The translations under genes and the position numbers were made by a program. 64,000 nucleotides of DNA, taken from an uncultured Phycisphaerales bacterium (GTDB lineage: Bacteria; Planctomycetota; Phycisphaerae; Sedimentisphaerales; Anaerohalosphaeraceae). This document shows, in pieces, positions 50,914 through 59,963 of the stretch. Numbering within the stretch: position 1 is the stretch's first letter; every line of letters begins with the position of its first letter. The notes beneath the pieces are model-generated. The model saw only the letters and a list, made by a program, of their open reading frames with translations, searched no databases and was not told the origin of the DNA. Where the stretch lies: positions 56,879 to 120,878 of the forward strand of contig CALMLO010000027.1 in assembly GCA_937868095.1 (NCBI GenBank), read 5' to 3'.

Positions 50914-52110
50914 TTACAAAAAAATTCCGAAAATACTGGTATAGGGCAGAAACAGAGCCAAAATCATGCTTGCGATAATGAACCCTAATCCGAGAATAGC
51001 CAAAGGGTCAAGCATTGCCCGAAGATACGATTGCAGCACTTGAGTCTGCTGCACATAGGTCTGGGCAAGAATCTTCAAGTGGCCGGCCAAGTCGTTCCGC
51101 TGGCAGCCCAACTGCAGTGAATAAAGGAACAGCATCGGCATCTTTCGACAGGCCGCCGCCGCCTCAAGGAGCGACCCGCCGCTTTCAATATGTTCAGCCG
51201 CAAGATGGCTGTCTCGCTGGAGAGTCTCGCTGCCGCTGGCCTCCCCGCCGAGTCGAAGGCATTGGGGCAGGGGGCAGCCGGCAGCCACCAGCAGACCCAT
51301 GGATTCGGCCAGACGGGCCAGATGGCTGCTAAGCAGGGTACGGCCCAGCAGCGGTATCCGAAAAAGAAAACTCTCTTTGATAAGCCGGCCGGCCGGCTTG
51401 GACGAAAGAAACCGCCAAACTAACAATCCGCTCACCGCAAACGCAAGCAGGACAACCCAAATCTCAACGATATGGTAAGACATCCTGATATAGAAGGTGG
51501 TGATAAGGGGGATGCTTCCGCCCTCTGTGAAATCGCGGATGACTTCTTCTTGGGTTGGCATAATGAATCGGCACACCAGCGTGATGATCAGAAGGGCGAG
51601 GAGTAAAACAACAGCCGGATAGGTGAGGGATTCAATCAGAATACGCCGTGTTTGCTGGGTAATCTCAAGATAATGGTTGAAGATAATCAGCATTTCACTC
51701 AGTCGTCCCGATTGAATGCCGGTTTTAAGAATGAGACTGTAGAGCGGCGGAAATTGTTTTTCCCGCTTGGCGACCGCCTGTTCAAGGGTCAGACCCGCCT
51801 GAAGATCATCAGCAATCTGCTCCATCAATTGCTTCATTCTGGTCGAGGCGGCGTCCCGAGCCAGTTGGCGAAGCCCCTGCTCAAGCGGGATGCCGGCTTT
51901 GGTAAGAGAAGCCAGCTGCTGGTTGAACAGCAGAAATTCATTTTGTCCGATGCGAGGAGGGGCTTTGGGCTCCGTGCACAGCTGAATCTGCTGAACGGAA
52001 AGATTCATTTTCTCAAGTACCGCCCGGGCTTCAGTGGGGCTGGCCGCTTCAAGAGTTCCTTCCATCAAGCGTCCATGTTCTGTAAGTGCCTGGTAGCGAA
52101 AGAGGGCCAT
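50914..52110 (-). CDS. gspF: Type II secretion / type IV pilus platform protein GspF
   Basis: 398 residues, usual GspF/PilC length. MALFRYQALTEHGRLMEGTLEAASPTEARAVLEKM opening, QLASLTKAGIPLEQGLRQLA and SGRLSEMLIIFNHYLE in repeat 1, LARLAESMGLLVAAGCPLPQCLRLGGEA in repeat 2. It links the ATPase to pseudopilus assembly in the inner membrane. Twelve bases downstream of gspE. Confidence 0.9.
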   Translation of the reverse strand: MALFRYQALTEHGRLMEGTLEAASPTEARAVLEKMNLSVQQIQLCTEPKAPPRIGQNEFLLFNQQLASLTKAGIPLEQGLRQLARDAASTRMKQLMEQIADDLQAGLTLEQAVAKREKQFPPLYSLILKTGIQSGRLSEMLIIFNHYLEITQQTRRILIESLTYPAVVLLLALLIITLVCRFIMPTQEEVIRDFTEGGSIPLITTFYIRMSYHIVEIWVVLLAFAVSGLLVWRFLSSKPAGRLIKESFLFRIPLLGRTLLSSHLARLAESMGLLVAAGCPLPQCLRLGGEASGSETLQRDSHLAAEHIESGGSLLEAAAACRKMPMLFLYSLQLGCQRNDLAGHLKILAQTYVQQTQVLQSYLRAMLDPLAILGLGFIIASMILALFLPYTSIFGIFL

Positions 52111-52122
52111 AGGATTTTCCTC

Positions 52123-53349
52123 TCAAGAAGAAGCTGGATTTTCCCTGCCGCAAACACGTTGAACCTCCTCAGCGGTTGTCAACCCCTCTTCAATTAAACG
52201 TTGAGCATTTTGGAGAAGGTTCATACAGCCGCGGCCCTGGAGAAGTCGGGAGATTTCTTCAGCGTCGGCACGGGCAAGCACGGCCTTTCGCAGCGAACTG
52301 TCCATTTCGACCATTTCGGCAGCCAGAATCCGTCCCCGGTATCCCGTCTCGGCGCAGCAGCTGCACCCGACGGCCTGGTATGTTCCATCGGAACCCCGCT
52401 GCCGGCACTCCGGACAAAGCCGACGCAGAAGCCGCTGATTGACAATGCCGAGCAGCGAAGAGGTCAGCTGGTAGGGTTCAATGCCCATCTCGAGCAGCCG
52501 GACAAGGGCTGCGCAGCAATTGCCGCTGTGCATGGTGCTCAGCAGCAGATGTCCGGTGAGGGCGGCCTGGGCGGCAATCTGGGCTGTTTGCGCGTCGCGG
52601 ATTTCCCCCAGCATCAGGACTTCCGGGTCTTGTCTGAGCAAAGAACGCAGCGCAGTTGAAAAAGTAAGTTCCCCCGTTGGAGGAATCTGAATCTGGCTGA
52701 CTCCTTCAATCAATCGCTCCACCGGATCTTCGAGGGTAACAATGCTTCGCCCGGGCGTTGTTTGAAGAATGGTGCCAATCATGGCGGCCAGAGTGGTGCT
52801 CTTTCCGCTGCCCGCAGGGCCGGTGAGCAAAAGCAGCCCTTGCGATTCGGAAGCGATGTTTTTGAGGGTTTGAAGAATAGACGCCGGAAGACCGAGCGTT
52901 TCAAGGTTATTAAGGTCTTGATTGTCATAAAACAGCCGTACGACGGCTCTTTGGCCGCGAACCGTTGGAAAAACCGCCAGCCGCATATCAGTCACTGTGC
53001 CGGCTGCCCCTTGGCCGCTCGGCCAATCGATATGGCCTTCCTGCGGAATATCATTGCGGTAGGTCAGCAGACCCCCAAGGACTTTTAATCGCGTAATGAC
53101 GTATTCCTGGATAGCGCCCGGCAGATGCTCAACTATATGTAAACTGCCGTCCAAACGGAACTTAACCGTCAGACCGCCGGCGGTCGGGTCAAAGTGGATG
53201 TCGCTGGCTCCTTTTTCGATTCCTTCGGAGAGCAAATGCTCAATCAGCGAGCAGACATCCGGAACAACTTTTTTTGTATCTTCTTTGCTCATAACAGGAT
53301 AAGTTTTTTGCTGCCGATAGTTCCTGGGACTGGTTCCTGTTCTGTCCAT
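52123..53349 (-). CDS. gspE: Type II secretion / type IV pilus ATPase GspE
   Basis: 408 residues. Walker A GPAGSGKST (~177-185), Asp box, Walker B-like EVLMLGEIRDAQTAQIAAQAALTGHLLLSTMHSGN, and a four-Cys zinc site (CPEC ... CSCC). The N1 (MshEN) domain found in most GspE/PilB is missing: the protein starts almost at the N2 domain (GASDIHFDP). Start 53349 or ATG 53292; no strong SD for either. No secretin or GspL/M gene is in the window. Confidence 0.88.
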   Translation of the reverse strand: MDRTGTSPRNYRQQKTYPVMSKEDTKKVVPDVCSLIEHLLSEGIEKGASDIHFDPTAGGLTVKFRLDGSLHIVEHLPGAIQEYVITRLKVLGGLLTYRNDIPQEGHIDWPSGQGAAGTVTDMRLAVFPTVRGQRAVVRLFYDNQDLNNLETLGLPASILQTLKNIASESQGLLLLTGPAGSGKSTTLAAMIGTILQTTPGRSIVTLEDPVERLIEGVSQIQIPPTGELTFSTALRSLLRQDPEVLMLGEIRDAQTAQIAAQAALTGHLLLSTMHSGNCCAALVRLLEMGIEPYQLTSSLLGIVNQRLLRRLCPECRQRGSDGTYQAVGCSCCAETGYRGRILAAEMVEMDSSLRKAVLARADAEEISRLLQGRGCMNLLQNAQRLIEEGLTTAEEVQRVCGRENPASS

Positions 53350-53472
53350 TAGGACGGCTGGGGACGAAAAATGTTAATCAAAAAATTTTTCCAGAATTTT
53401 TCCCCTTTTATGCAGAAAAAAAGATAACATAGAGGCATGTACCGCGTCCTGATATACAGATAAGGCAGGTGT

Positions 53473-54036
53473 ATGGACAGAGCGGCGGTTCTTCATCTCT
53501 GGGCTGAAATAGGGGCAGAGGCCGTTTCGGCTTCGCAGCGGTGGATTTTGTCTGCCATGCAGCAGCAGGGGCCCTATCTGGTGACAATGCTCTGGCGAAT
53601 CCTCGGCAACGAGGCGGACGTCTGCGATGCCTACCAGGAAACCTTTCTGAATTTGACGTATCATTTTGAAGGCCGTCGGAAGCCAAGGCATGTGCGGAAT
53701 TACCTTTATCGCGTAGCGATGAATACGGCGATTTCCATGCTTCGCCGACGCCGCCTCCAGCAGACACTTCAGCATACCCTTCGTCAGCATTCTGCTGGAG
53801 ATGACTCCCTGAACTATGATATCGACCTGGACAGTTATGCCCTGGAGGAACAGCTTCGCAAAGCAATCTGTTCTCTGCCGGAGTCCCTGGCGGATGTAGT
53901 GATTCTGCGGGATTTGGCCGAGCTGTCTTATGCGGAAGTCGCCCAGATACTGGGCATCAGCGCAGGGACGGCTCGGGTCTATCGTTATAAAGCTGTCAAA
54001 GCATTGGCCGTGCTAATGGCCGAGAAAGAGCAATAG
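53473..54036 (+). CDS. ECF-type RNA polymerase sigma factor
   Basis: 187 residues. Region 2: EADVCDAYQETFLNLTYHFEGRRKPRHVRNYLYRVAMNTAISMLRRRR. Region 4: LPESLADVVILRDLAELSYAEVAQILGISAGTARVYRYKAVKALA. Divergent from gspE across 123 bases, and next to a zinc anti-sigma gene, so it may control the secretion operon (inference). ATG 53473 is preceded by GCAGG. Confidence 0.88.
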   Translation: MDRAAVLHLWAEIGAEAVSASQRWILSAMQQQGPYLVTMLWRILGNEADVCDAYQETFLNLTYHFEGRRKPRHVRNYLYRVAMNTAISMLRRRRLQQTLQHTLRQHSAGDDSLNYDIDLDSYALEEQLRKAICSLPESLADVVILRDLAELSYAEVAQILGISAGTARVYRYKAVKALAVLMAEKEQ

Positions 54037-54044
54037 GTGCAGCC

Positions 54045-54557
54045 ATGAACCCAACAACAGCAAATCCATGTTGCAGACGGCAGCAAAGAGCAAAAAATGG
54101 CTGGTTTGCTCTCCTTCGCCGCCGCCTTTCCATTCGTCTTCAGGACCATATTGCTTCCTGTCCGCGGTGCCGCCGCCGGCTGGCGGATACAGGAAAGGTG
54201 GAACTGGCCCTCCAGCTGCTTGTCTCAGAACCTCACTGTCTGACCCTGCTTCAGCGAGCCAATCTGGCCGCCCTGAAGATGCTGTCCCATCATGAGCGGT
54301 ACAGCCCCCAAGCCGATGCTTTACGCAACGTTCTCCCGCAGCCCAATTGGACTTGGCGGCACAGCAGACGTTTGGAAAAACTGCTTCAGATAGCAGCGTG
54401 TGCAGCCGTGGTTTGTCTGCTGAAACTGGGCCTGTTTTCATTCTTTCAGGATATCCGCGAAGAAGGACAGGCGGCGGTGCGGAATTATTATGCCTCCAAT
54501 CTTCCGGATGAGAACCTGCTCAAAGAGTTGTTCGACGAACCTTCTCAGCGGGCTTAA
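54045..54557 (+). CDS. Anti-sigma factor-like membrane protein
   Basis: 170 residues. DHIASCPRCRRRL (H-x3-C-x2-C, residues ~34-46) is the zinc anti-sigma signature; one span (LLQIAACAAVVCLLKLGLFSFF, ~110-131) then a short outer tail of ~39 residues. It would hold the sigma factor at the membrane. Nine bases after the sigma gene. Its stop overlaps the convergent GH2 stop (TTAA). Confidence 0.72.
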   Translation: MNPTTANPCCRRQQRAKNGWFALLRRRLSIRLQDHIASCPRCRRRLADTGKVELALQLLVSEPHCLTLLQRANLAALKMLSHHERYSPQADALRNVLPQPNWTWRHSRRLEKLLQIAACAAVVCLLKLGLFSFFQDIREEGQAAVRNYYASNLPDENLLKELFDEPSQRA

Positions 54558-56971
54558 TATTTTCTGTCCGAACCGCCCGGCTTCGACGGAAGAACAAGCA
54601 CCGCAGGTTTTAAACTGCCGCAAACCGCCCGCACTTCGATGGAGCCGGCTTGCCGCTCACTCTGGACAACCAGCAGCCCTCGCCCCTGATAAACCCGATG
54701 TGTATTGCCCTTGTGGCTTTCATGGCCGGCCGGGTCGCCGTTGCCGACAGCAAGGATTTGCCCGGGCCCTGAAACCGTAAAGGAAACGGAATCGGACGCA
54801 TCCGGCACAACAATACCCTCTGCATCGGTGATGAGAAATTCAATCAAGGCGACATCTTTGCCGTCGGCAATGAGACTGCTGCAGTCCGGTACAAGCCGAA
54901 CCTGCTCGGCCGGACCTGCCGTCCTCAGGGTATATTGACAGACAGGGCGGCCCTCATTTTTGCCGATAGCCGTAAGAACGCCGCTTTCAAAGGGTATTTG
55001 CCGGCGGAGCGGCCGGCCCGGTGCCTCAAGCGGACTGCACGCCTCAGATGGCCGACCGTTCAGAACCAGTTCTACCTCCTGACAGTTGGAATAGACAAGT
55101 ACCCACACCTTTTTCCCTTCCGTCCAATTCCAATGGGATTGCGGCGGCTGTCTTCGCCCCCATTCAGCCGGCTGGACGGCCAGATAAACCATCGGCTCCT
55201 CGCTCCACCAGCTTTGCCGCTGCCAGGCGGCGGGTTTCTTATAACCGCACAAATCGAAGAGTCCCCCCGTCCAGCTGCGGGCAGGCCAGCCGGACGCCTC
55301 TCCCAGATAATCAAAACCGATCCAAAGAAACTGGCCGGCCGCGTATGGATTATCCAGCACCGCCTTCCACGCCTCATATTGAAAACTGTTTTCACTGCCG
55401 AGGATGCACCGGTTCGGATAGCGGCGGTGCTCCTCAGGGTAAAGATGCTCCTGATAGTTATAGCCGGCAACATCGAGCAAATCTGCAAACCCGACAGCAT
55501 TGGATACCGGCGCATTAGCCAGCGCCGCCGTTACAGGCCGGCTTTTGTCGACGGTTTTGACTGCCTCAACGAGCGGTCGGCCCAGACGGGTCAGATTTTC
55601 CGCCGCCGGCTGGTCCGGTTTGTACTCATCTCCCATAGAAGGATGAGAGAAAGGATCATTGGGAAAGTCAATCTCGTTGCCGATGCTCCAAAGAATAATC
55701 GACGGGTGATTGCGGTCGCGGCGAACCATATCCTGAATATCAGTGACAGCCCATTTCTCGAAGACCTTGCCGTACCCGTCATACCCCGGCGTCCCTTTAT
55801 TTCTGCCTCGAATCCATTTTTTCTTCGGCGGCGTAAATTCATCAAAGGCCTCATCCATCACCAGAAAACCCATCTGGTCGCACAGGTCCAGCAATTCCGG
55901 TGCGGGAGGGTTATGGCTGGTGCGAATGGCGTTGCAGCCGATTTCCCGCAATTGCTCAAGGCGGGTCCGCCAGAGTTTTTCCGGCACGGCTGCCCCCAGC
56001 GGTCCGCCGTCGTGATGCAGACAGACCCCCTTGATTTTCAGATTTTGACCATTGAGGAAAAATCCTTCGTTGGGGTCAAAGCGGATAGAGCGGATGCCGA
56101 AGGGCACAACGGCTTTGTCAAGAATAGTTTCCCCCGACGCCAGCACAGCTTCCAGACGATACAGAAGGGGCTGCTCCGGACACCACAGCAGGGCCTTCTC
56201 AAGGGTAAAGTTTTGACGCTGAATGAGCCGGTTGCCGGCCCCGATGTAGCCGCTGCTTTTCTGAGACGCGGCTTGACGGCCGGCTGGGTCAAAAACAGTC
56301 AAAGCAATCTCCATCGGCGCCGTCTGCATCGAAGCGTTGAGGAGGGTGCTTTCGATGGTAAGGGCGGCCTTTCCCCCGTCCAGAGGTTTGGCTTGCACAT
56401 AGACACGCCCGGGCACAAAGTGCAGGGGGCTGGTGATAATCAGACGGACATGGCGATAGATTCCCGACCCGCTGTACCACCGCGAATCAGCAAAATCGGA
56501 GTGGTCCGCCCGCACCGCGACAACATTCGGGCCGTCAAACCGAAGATGCTCCGTCAGCTCATACTGAAAGCCGATATACCCGAACGGCCGCATCCCCAGA
56601 TAGTGTCCGTTTATCCATACTTCGGAGTTTTTATAGACGCCGTCAAACTCAATCAGAACAATTTTCCCTTTCCACGCCGGCTCGACCGTAAAGGTCTTCC
56701 GGTACCAGCCGACGCCCCCGGGAAGATAGCCGGTGCAGCTGGCCCACTGTTCGCTGTAAGGCCCTTCAATGCTCCAGTCATGCGGCAGGTTCACCGTCTG
56801 CCATCGGCTGTCGTCAAAATCCGGCTGCTGGGCACCCGTGACATTTTCTTTGGTAAATTTCCAGTCAAAATCAAAATCGACCACCGCTCGCGGCTCTTCT
56901 GCCCCGCCGTACGAAATCGAAATCACCGCCAGCATCATCAGCAGACCGGCTTTGGCTCTCTGAATCCCCAT
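54554..56971 (-). CDS. Secreted glycoside hydrolase family 2 protein (beta-galactosidase-like)
   Basis: 805 residues with a signal peptide (LLMMLAVISISYGGA). GH2 order: jelly-roll sugar-binding domain (DWSIEGPY, GVGWYRKTF), Ig-like domain, TIM barrel (IKGVCLHHDGGPLGA, AIRTSHNPP, acid/base Glu433 in SIGNE, nucleophile Glu527 in GSENSF), then added C-terminal Ig-like domains (DUF4982-like). It removes beta-linked sugars, probably galactose. ATG 56971 has AAAGGG about 9 bases upstream. Confidence 0.9.
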   Translation of the reverse strand: MGIQRAKAGLLMMLAVISISYGGAEEPRAVVDFDFDWKFTKENVTGAQQPDFDDSRWQTVNLPHDWSIEGPYSEQWASCTGYLPGGVGWYRKTFTVEPAWKGKIVLIEFDGVYKNSEVWINGHYLGMRPFGYIGFQYELTEHLRFDGPNVVAVRADHSDFADSRWYSGSGIYRHVRLIITSPLHFVPGRVYVQAKPLDGGKAALTIESTLLNASMQTAPMEIALTVFDPAGRQAASQKSSGYIGAGNRLIQRQNFTLEKALLWCPEQPLLYRLEAVLASGETILDKAVVPFGIRSIRFDPNEGFFLNGQNLKIKGVCLHHDGGPLGAAVPEKLWRTRLEQLREIGCNAIRTSHNPPAPELLDLCDQMGFLVMDEAFDEFTPPKKKWIRGRNKGTPGYDGYGKVFEKWAVTDIQDMVRRDRNHPSIILWSIGNEIDFPNDPFSHPSMGDEYKPDQPAAENLTRLGRPLVEAVKTVDKSRPVTAALANAPVSNAVGFADLLDVAGYNYQEHLYPEEHRRYPNRCILGSENSFQYEAWKAVLDNPYAAGQFLWIGFDYLGEASGWPARSWTGGLFDLCGYKKPAAWQRQSWWSEEPMVYLAVQPAEWGRRQPPQSHWNWTEGKKVWVLVYSNCQEVELVLNGRPSEACSPLEAPGRPLRRQIPFESGVLTAIGKNEGRPVCQYTLRTAGPAEQVRLVPDCSSLIADGKDVALIEFLITDAEGIVVPDASDSVSFTVSGPGQILAVGNGDPAGHESHKGNTHRVYQGRGLLVVQSERQAGSIEVRAVCGSLKPAVLVLPSKPGGSDRKY

Positions 56972-57139
56972 ATCGAATATCCCTTTCACTTCAAAAGAGG
57001 TTTTACCCTTTAGGAAGACCTTTGGCAAGAGTCAGTTTTGAATAGAGGGCTGTGATAGGTTTTTCAGGGATGAAAAGTTTTTTGGCCGAGTGCGGCTTTG
57101 CCCTTGGAGGATACTCTGGCAAATCTTCATCTTTTATCC

Positions 57140-57168
57140 TTTCATTATCCGCCGAACTGGTTTATAGT
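57140..57168 (+). promoter_or_regulatory. Weak promoter candidate of the aldo/keto reductase gene
   Basis: TATAGT (57163-57168) is a good -10; the -35 at 17 bases is only TTTCAT (57140-57145). Confidence 0.35.
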
Positions 57169-57194
57169 AGGCTGGAAAATGGGAGATTCGGAAC

Positions 57195-58217
57195 ATGGGC
57201 GGATTTCAATTGGATGCCGAAGGGTTCAATCCCGACCGGGTGCCCAAGAGGAGAGTTTATACAGGGGCACAGGTGCCGGCGATTGGATTGGGTACATTTG
57301 GTTCAGACCGGTTCTCTGCCGAGCAGGTGGCCGAAGCGGTCAGGGGGGCGATTGCCTGCGGTTATCGGCATATCGACTGTGCCTCAGTCTATGAGAACCA
57401 GCCGCAGATTGGACAAGTCCTTCGTGAAGTCCTCGATAGCGGGGCGGTAAAACGCGACGAACTTTGGATTACCTCCAAACTCTGGAATGACAGCCACGGA
57501 CGGGTTGCCCAGGCCTGCCGGCAGTCCCTTGACGAATTGCAGTTGGACTATCTGGATTTGTATCTGGTGCACTGGCCGTTCCCCAACTATCACCCCCCCA
57601 GGTGCGATGTAACCTCGCGAAGCCCGAACGCCCGCCCCTACATTCACGAAGAGTACATGAAGACCTGGCGCCAGATGGAAGCCCTGGTCGATGCAGGCCT
57701 CGTGCGGCATATCGGAACCTCCAATATGACCATCCCCAAACTCAAACTCCTGCTGCGGGATGCCCGCATCAAGCCGGCATGCAATGAAATGGAACTCCAT
57801 CCCCATTTTCAGCAGCCGCAGTTGTTTCAGTTTTGCATAGAGCACGGGATTTTGCCGATTGCCTATTGTCCGCTCGGCTCGCCGGCCCGACCCGACAGAG
57901 ACCGTACCCCCGAGGACACCGTGGACCTCGAAGACCCCGTCATTCTCGAAATAGCCCGTCGCCGCGGAATCACCCCGGCCGCCGTTTGCATTCGCTGGGC
58001 TGTTCAGCGCGGGCAGGTCCCCATTCCGTTTTCCCTCCGCCATTATCGGGAAAATCTCGAAGCAGCCGCCGGCCCGCCACTCACAGAAGAAGAAATGGAC
58101 CGGATTCGGCGGATTGACAAAAACTGCCGCCTCATCAAAGGCCAGGTGTTTTTATGGAAGGAAAATCAGAGCTGGGAAGACCTTTGGGACCCCAGCGGAC
58201 AAATCACCCCGCCGTGA
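57195..58217 (+). CDS. Aldo/keto reductase
   Basis: 340 residues, NADPH-dependent TIM barrel. Catalytic tetrad is complete: Asp and Tyr in GYRHIDCASVYENQ, Lys in ITSKLWN, His in YLVHWPF. Later motifs (GTSNMTIPKL, NEMELHPHFQQ, IPFSLRHYRENLEA) bind cofactor. It probably reduces an aldose or sugar product of the neighbouring hydrolases. ATG 57195 follows GGGAG. Confidence 0.92.
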   Translation: MGGFQLDAEGFNPDRVPKRRVYTGAQVPAIGLGTFGSDRFSAEQVAEAVRGAIACGYRHIDCASVYENQPQIGQVLREVLDSGAVKRDELWITSKLWNDSHGRVAQACRQSLDELQLDYLDLYLVHWPFPNYHPPRCDVTSRSPNARPYIHEEYMKTWRQMEALVDAGLVRHIGTSNMTIPKLKLLLRDARIKPACNEMELHPHFQQPQLFQFCIEHGILPIAYCPLGSPARPDRDRTPEDTVDLEDPVILEIARRRGITPAAVCIRWAVQRGQVPIPFSLRHYRENLEAAAGPPLTEEEMDRIRRIDKNCRLIKGQVFLWKENQSWEDLWDPSGQITPP

Positions 58218-58228
58218 AAGGAGAAACC

Positions 58229-59938
58229 ATGCACAGACATAGATTTGTTTTTTTCACATTTGCTTTGTCGGCTGCTTTTGCTTTGCAGGGCTGTACAGCA
58301 TCCGAAAAGAAGACAGCCGTTTCCGCCTGCCGCACATGCGCCGCAGAGCAGCCGATGCAGCAGGGAAAGTTTGAGCCGACCTGGCAGTCCCTCAGCCAAT
58401 ACGAACCCCCGGATTGGTTTCGTGATGCCAAGTTCGGCATCTGGGCGCACTGGGGCCCCCAGTGTGCACCGGAATACGGCGACTGGTACGCACGGAATAT
58501 GTATATAGAAGGGCACGATCAATACCGATATCATGTTTCGAAATACGGCCATCCCTCCAAGTTCGGATTCAAAGACGTAATCAACACCTGGAAGGCGGAA
58601 AACTGGGACCCCGACAAACTGGTGGCCTTATACAAGCGGGTGGGGGCGCAGTATTTTGTCGCCCTCGCCAATCATCATGACAACTTCGACAACTACAAAA
58701 ACAAATATCAGCCGTGGAATGCGGCTGCAATCGGTCCTCAAAAGGACTTGATAGCCGGCTGGGCGAAGGCAGCCGCGAAAAACGGCTTGCGATTCGGCGT
58801 CAGCGTCCATGCCTCTCACGCATGGATTTGGTATGAGCCGGCCCAGGGAGCCGATACCGCCGGCCCCTATGCCGGAGTCCCCTATGACGGCACCCTGACC
58901 ATCGCCGACGGCAAAGGCCTGTGGTGGGAAGGGCTGGACCCCCAGGATTTGTACGCACAGAATCATCCCCGCAGTGCAGATGCCGGCGATCCCGGCGCCA
59001 TTCACCGCCAATGGAACTGGGGCAATGGCGCCAGCATCCCCGATGCTGCTTACTGCACAAAGTTTTACAACCGGACAGTGGATTTGATAAATCGTTATAA
59101 GCCCGATTTGATCTATTTTGATGATACGGCACTGCCGCTGACTCCCGTAAGCGATGCAGGACTGAAAATCGCCGCCCATTATTACAACCGCAGCATAAAG
59201 CAGCACCACGGCCGCCTTGAAGCGGTAATTACCGGCAAGATGCTTACCGACGACCAGCGCCGCTGTATGGTATGGGATATTGAACGCGGCCAGAGCAATC
59301 AGATTGAGCCGCTGCCCTGGCAGACCTGTACCTGCCTGGGAAACTGGCATTATGACCGCCGCATTTATGACCGTCATGCCTACAAAAGCGCCGCCACGGT
59401 AGTTCGGATGCTGGTGGACATTGTGAGCAAAAACGGCAACCTCCTGCTGAGTGTGCCGCTCCGCAGCGACGGCACCCTCGATTCGCAGGAAGAGCAGATT
59501 CTCGAAGAAATCGCCGCCTGGATGGATGTAAACAAACAAAGCATTTTGGCGACCCGTTCCTGGCATGTCTTCGGCGAAGGCCCCTCTCTTCAGGATGCCG
59601 CCCCGCTCAGAGGCGTAGGATTTAACGAAGGACAAAACAAACCCTACACCTGGCAGGACGTCCGCTATACCGCCTCCAAAGACGGCCGTACGCTCTATGT
59701 TTTTCTGATGGGCCGCCCGCAGGCAGGCCAGAAAATCACCCTCCAAAAGCTGAAAGCCCTCCCGCTGCCGGCCGGCGCAGCCGTTCGGCTTCTCGGTTAT
59801 GAGGGCACTATTTTCTGGTACACGGATGAAGAAGGGCGGCTGACGCTCTTCTGGCCGGCACAAATGGAGCCGCGGAACATCGATGAGTATGCCTGCGTGT
59901 TCCAATTGTCGGGCTTTGAACTGAAAGTAAAAGAGTGA
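58229..59938 (+). CDS. Lipoprotein alpha-L-fucosidase (GH29)
   Basis: 569 residues. Lipoprotein signal with Cys22 in ALQGC. FRDAKFGIWAHWGPQCAPEYGDWYARNMY, AQYFVALANHHDNFDNY and KPDLIYFDDTALP (nucleophile Asp) are GH29 hallmarks, with VDIVSKNGNLLLSVPLRSDGTL later. It trims alpha-L-fucose from glycans outside the cytoplasm. AAAGGAG precedes ATG 58229, eleven bases after the aldo/keto reductase gene. Confidence 0.92.
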   Translation: MHRHRFVFFTFALSAAFALQGCTASEKKTAVSACRTCAAEQPMQQGKFEPTWQSLSQYEPPDWFRDAKFGIWAHWGPQCAPEYGDWYARNMYIEGHDQYRYHVSKYGHPSKFGFKDVINTWKAENWDPDKLVALYKRVGAQYFVALANHHDNFDNYKNKYQPWNAAAIGPQKDLIAGWAKAAAKNGLRFGVSVHASHAWIWYEPAQGADTAGPYAGVPYDGTLTIADGKGLWWEGLDPQDLYAQNHPRSADAGDPGAIHRQWNWGNGASIPDAAYCTKFYNRTVDLINRYKPDLIYFDDTALPLTPVSDAGLKIAAHYYNRSIKQHHGRLEAVITGKMLTDDQRRCMVWDIERGQSNQIEPLPWQTCTCLGNWHYDRRIYDRHAYKSAATVVRMLVDIVSKNGNLLLSVPLRSDGTLDSQEEQILEEIAAWMDVNKQSILATRSWHVFGEGPSLQDAAPLRGVGFNEGQNKPYTWQDVRYTASKDGRTLYVFLMGRPQAGQKITLQKLKALPLPAGAAVRLLGYEGTIFWYTDEEGRLTLFWPAQMEPRNIDEYACVFQLSGFELKVKE

Positions 59939-59963
59939 TACTTGCAGGAAGAGGACTGAAATT

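Noticed and set aside
54935..57013. A 692-codon open frame on the plus strand, antisense to the GH2 gene
   Set aside because: The minus-strand frame encodes a complete GH2 enzyme with signal peptide, catalytic Glu residues and domain order; the plus frame has no recognisable domain and is Pro/Arg-rich, as expected of a codon-bias shadow.
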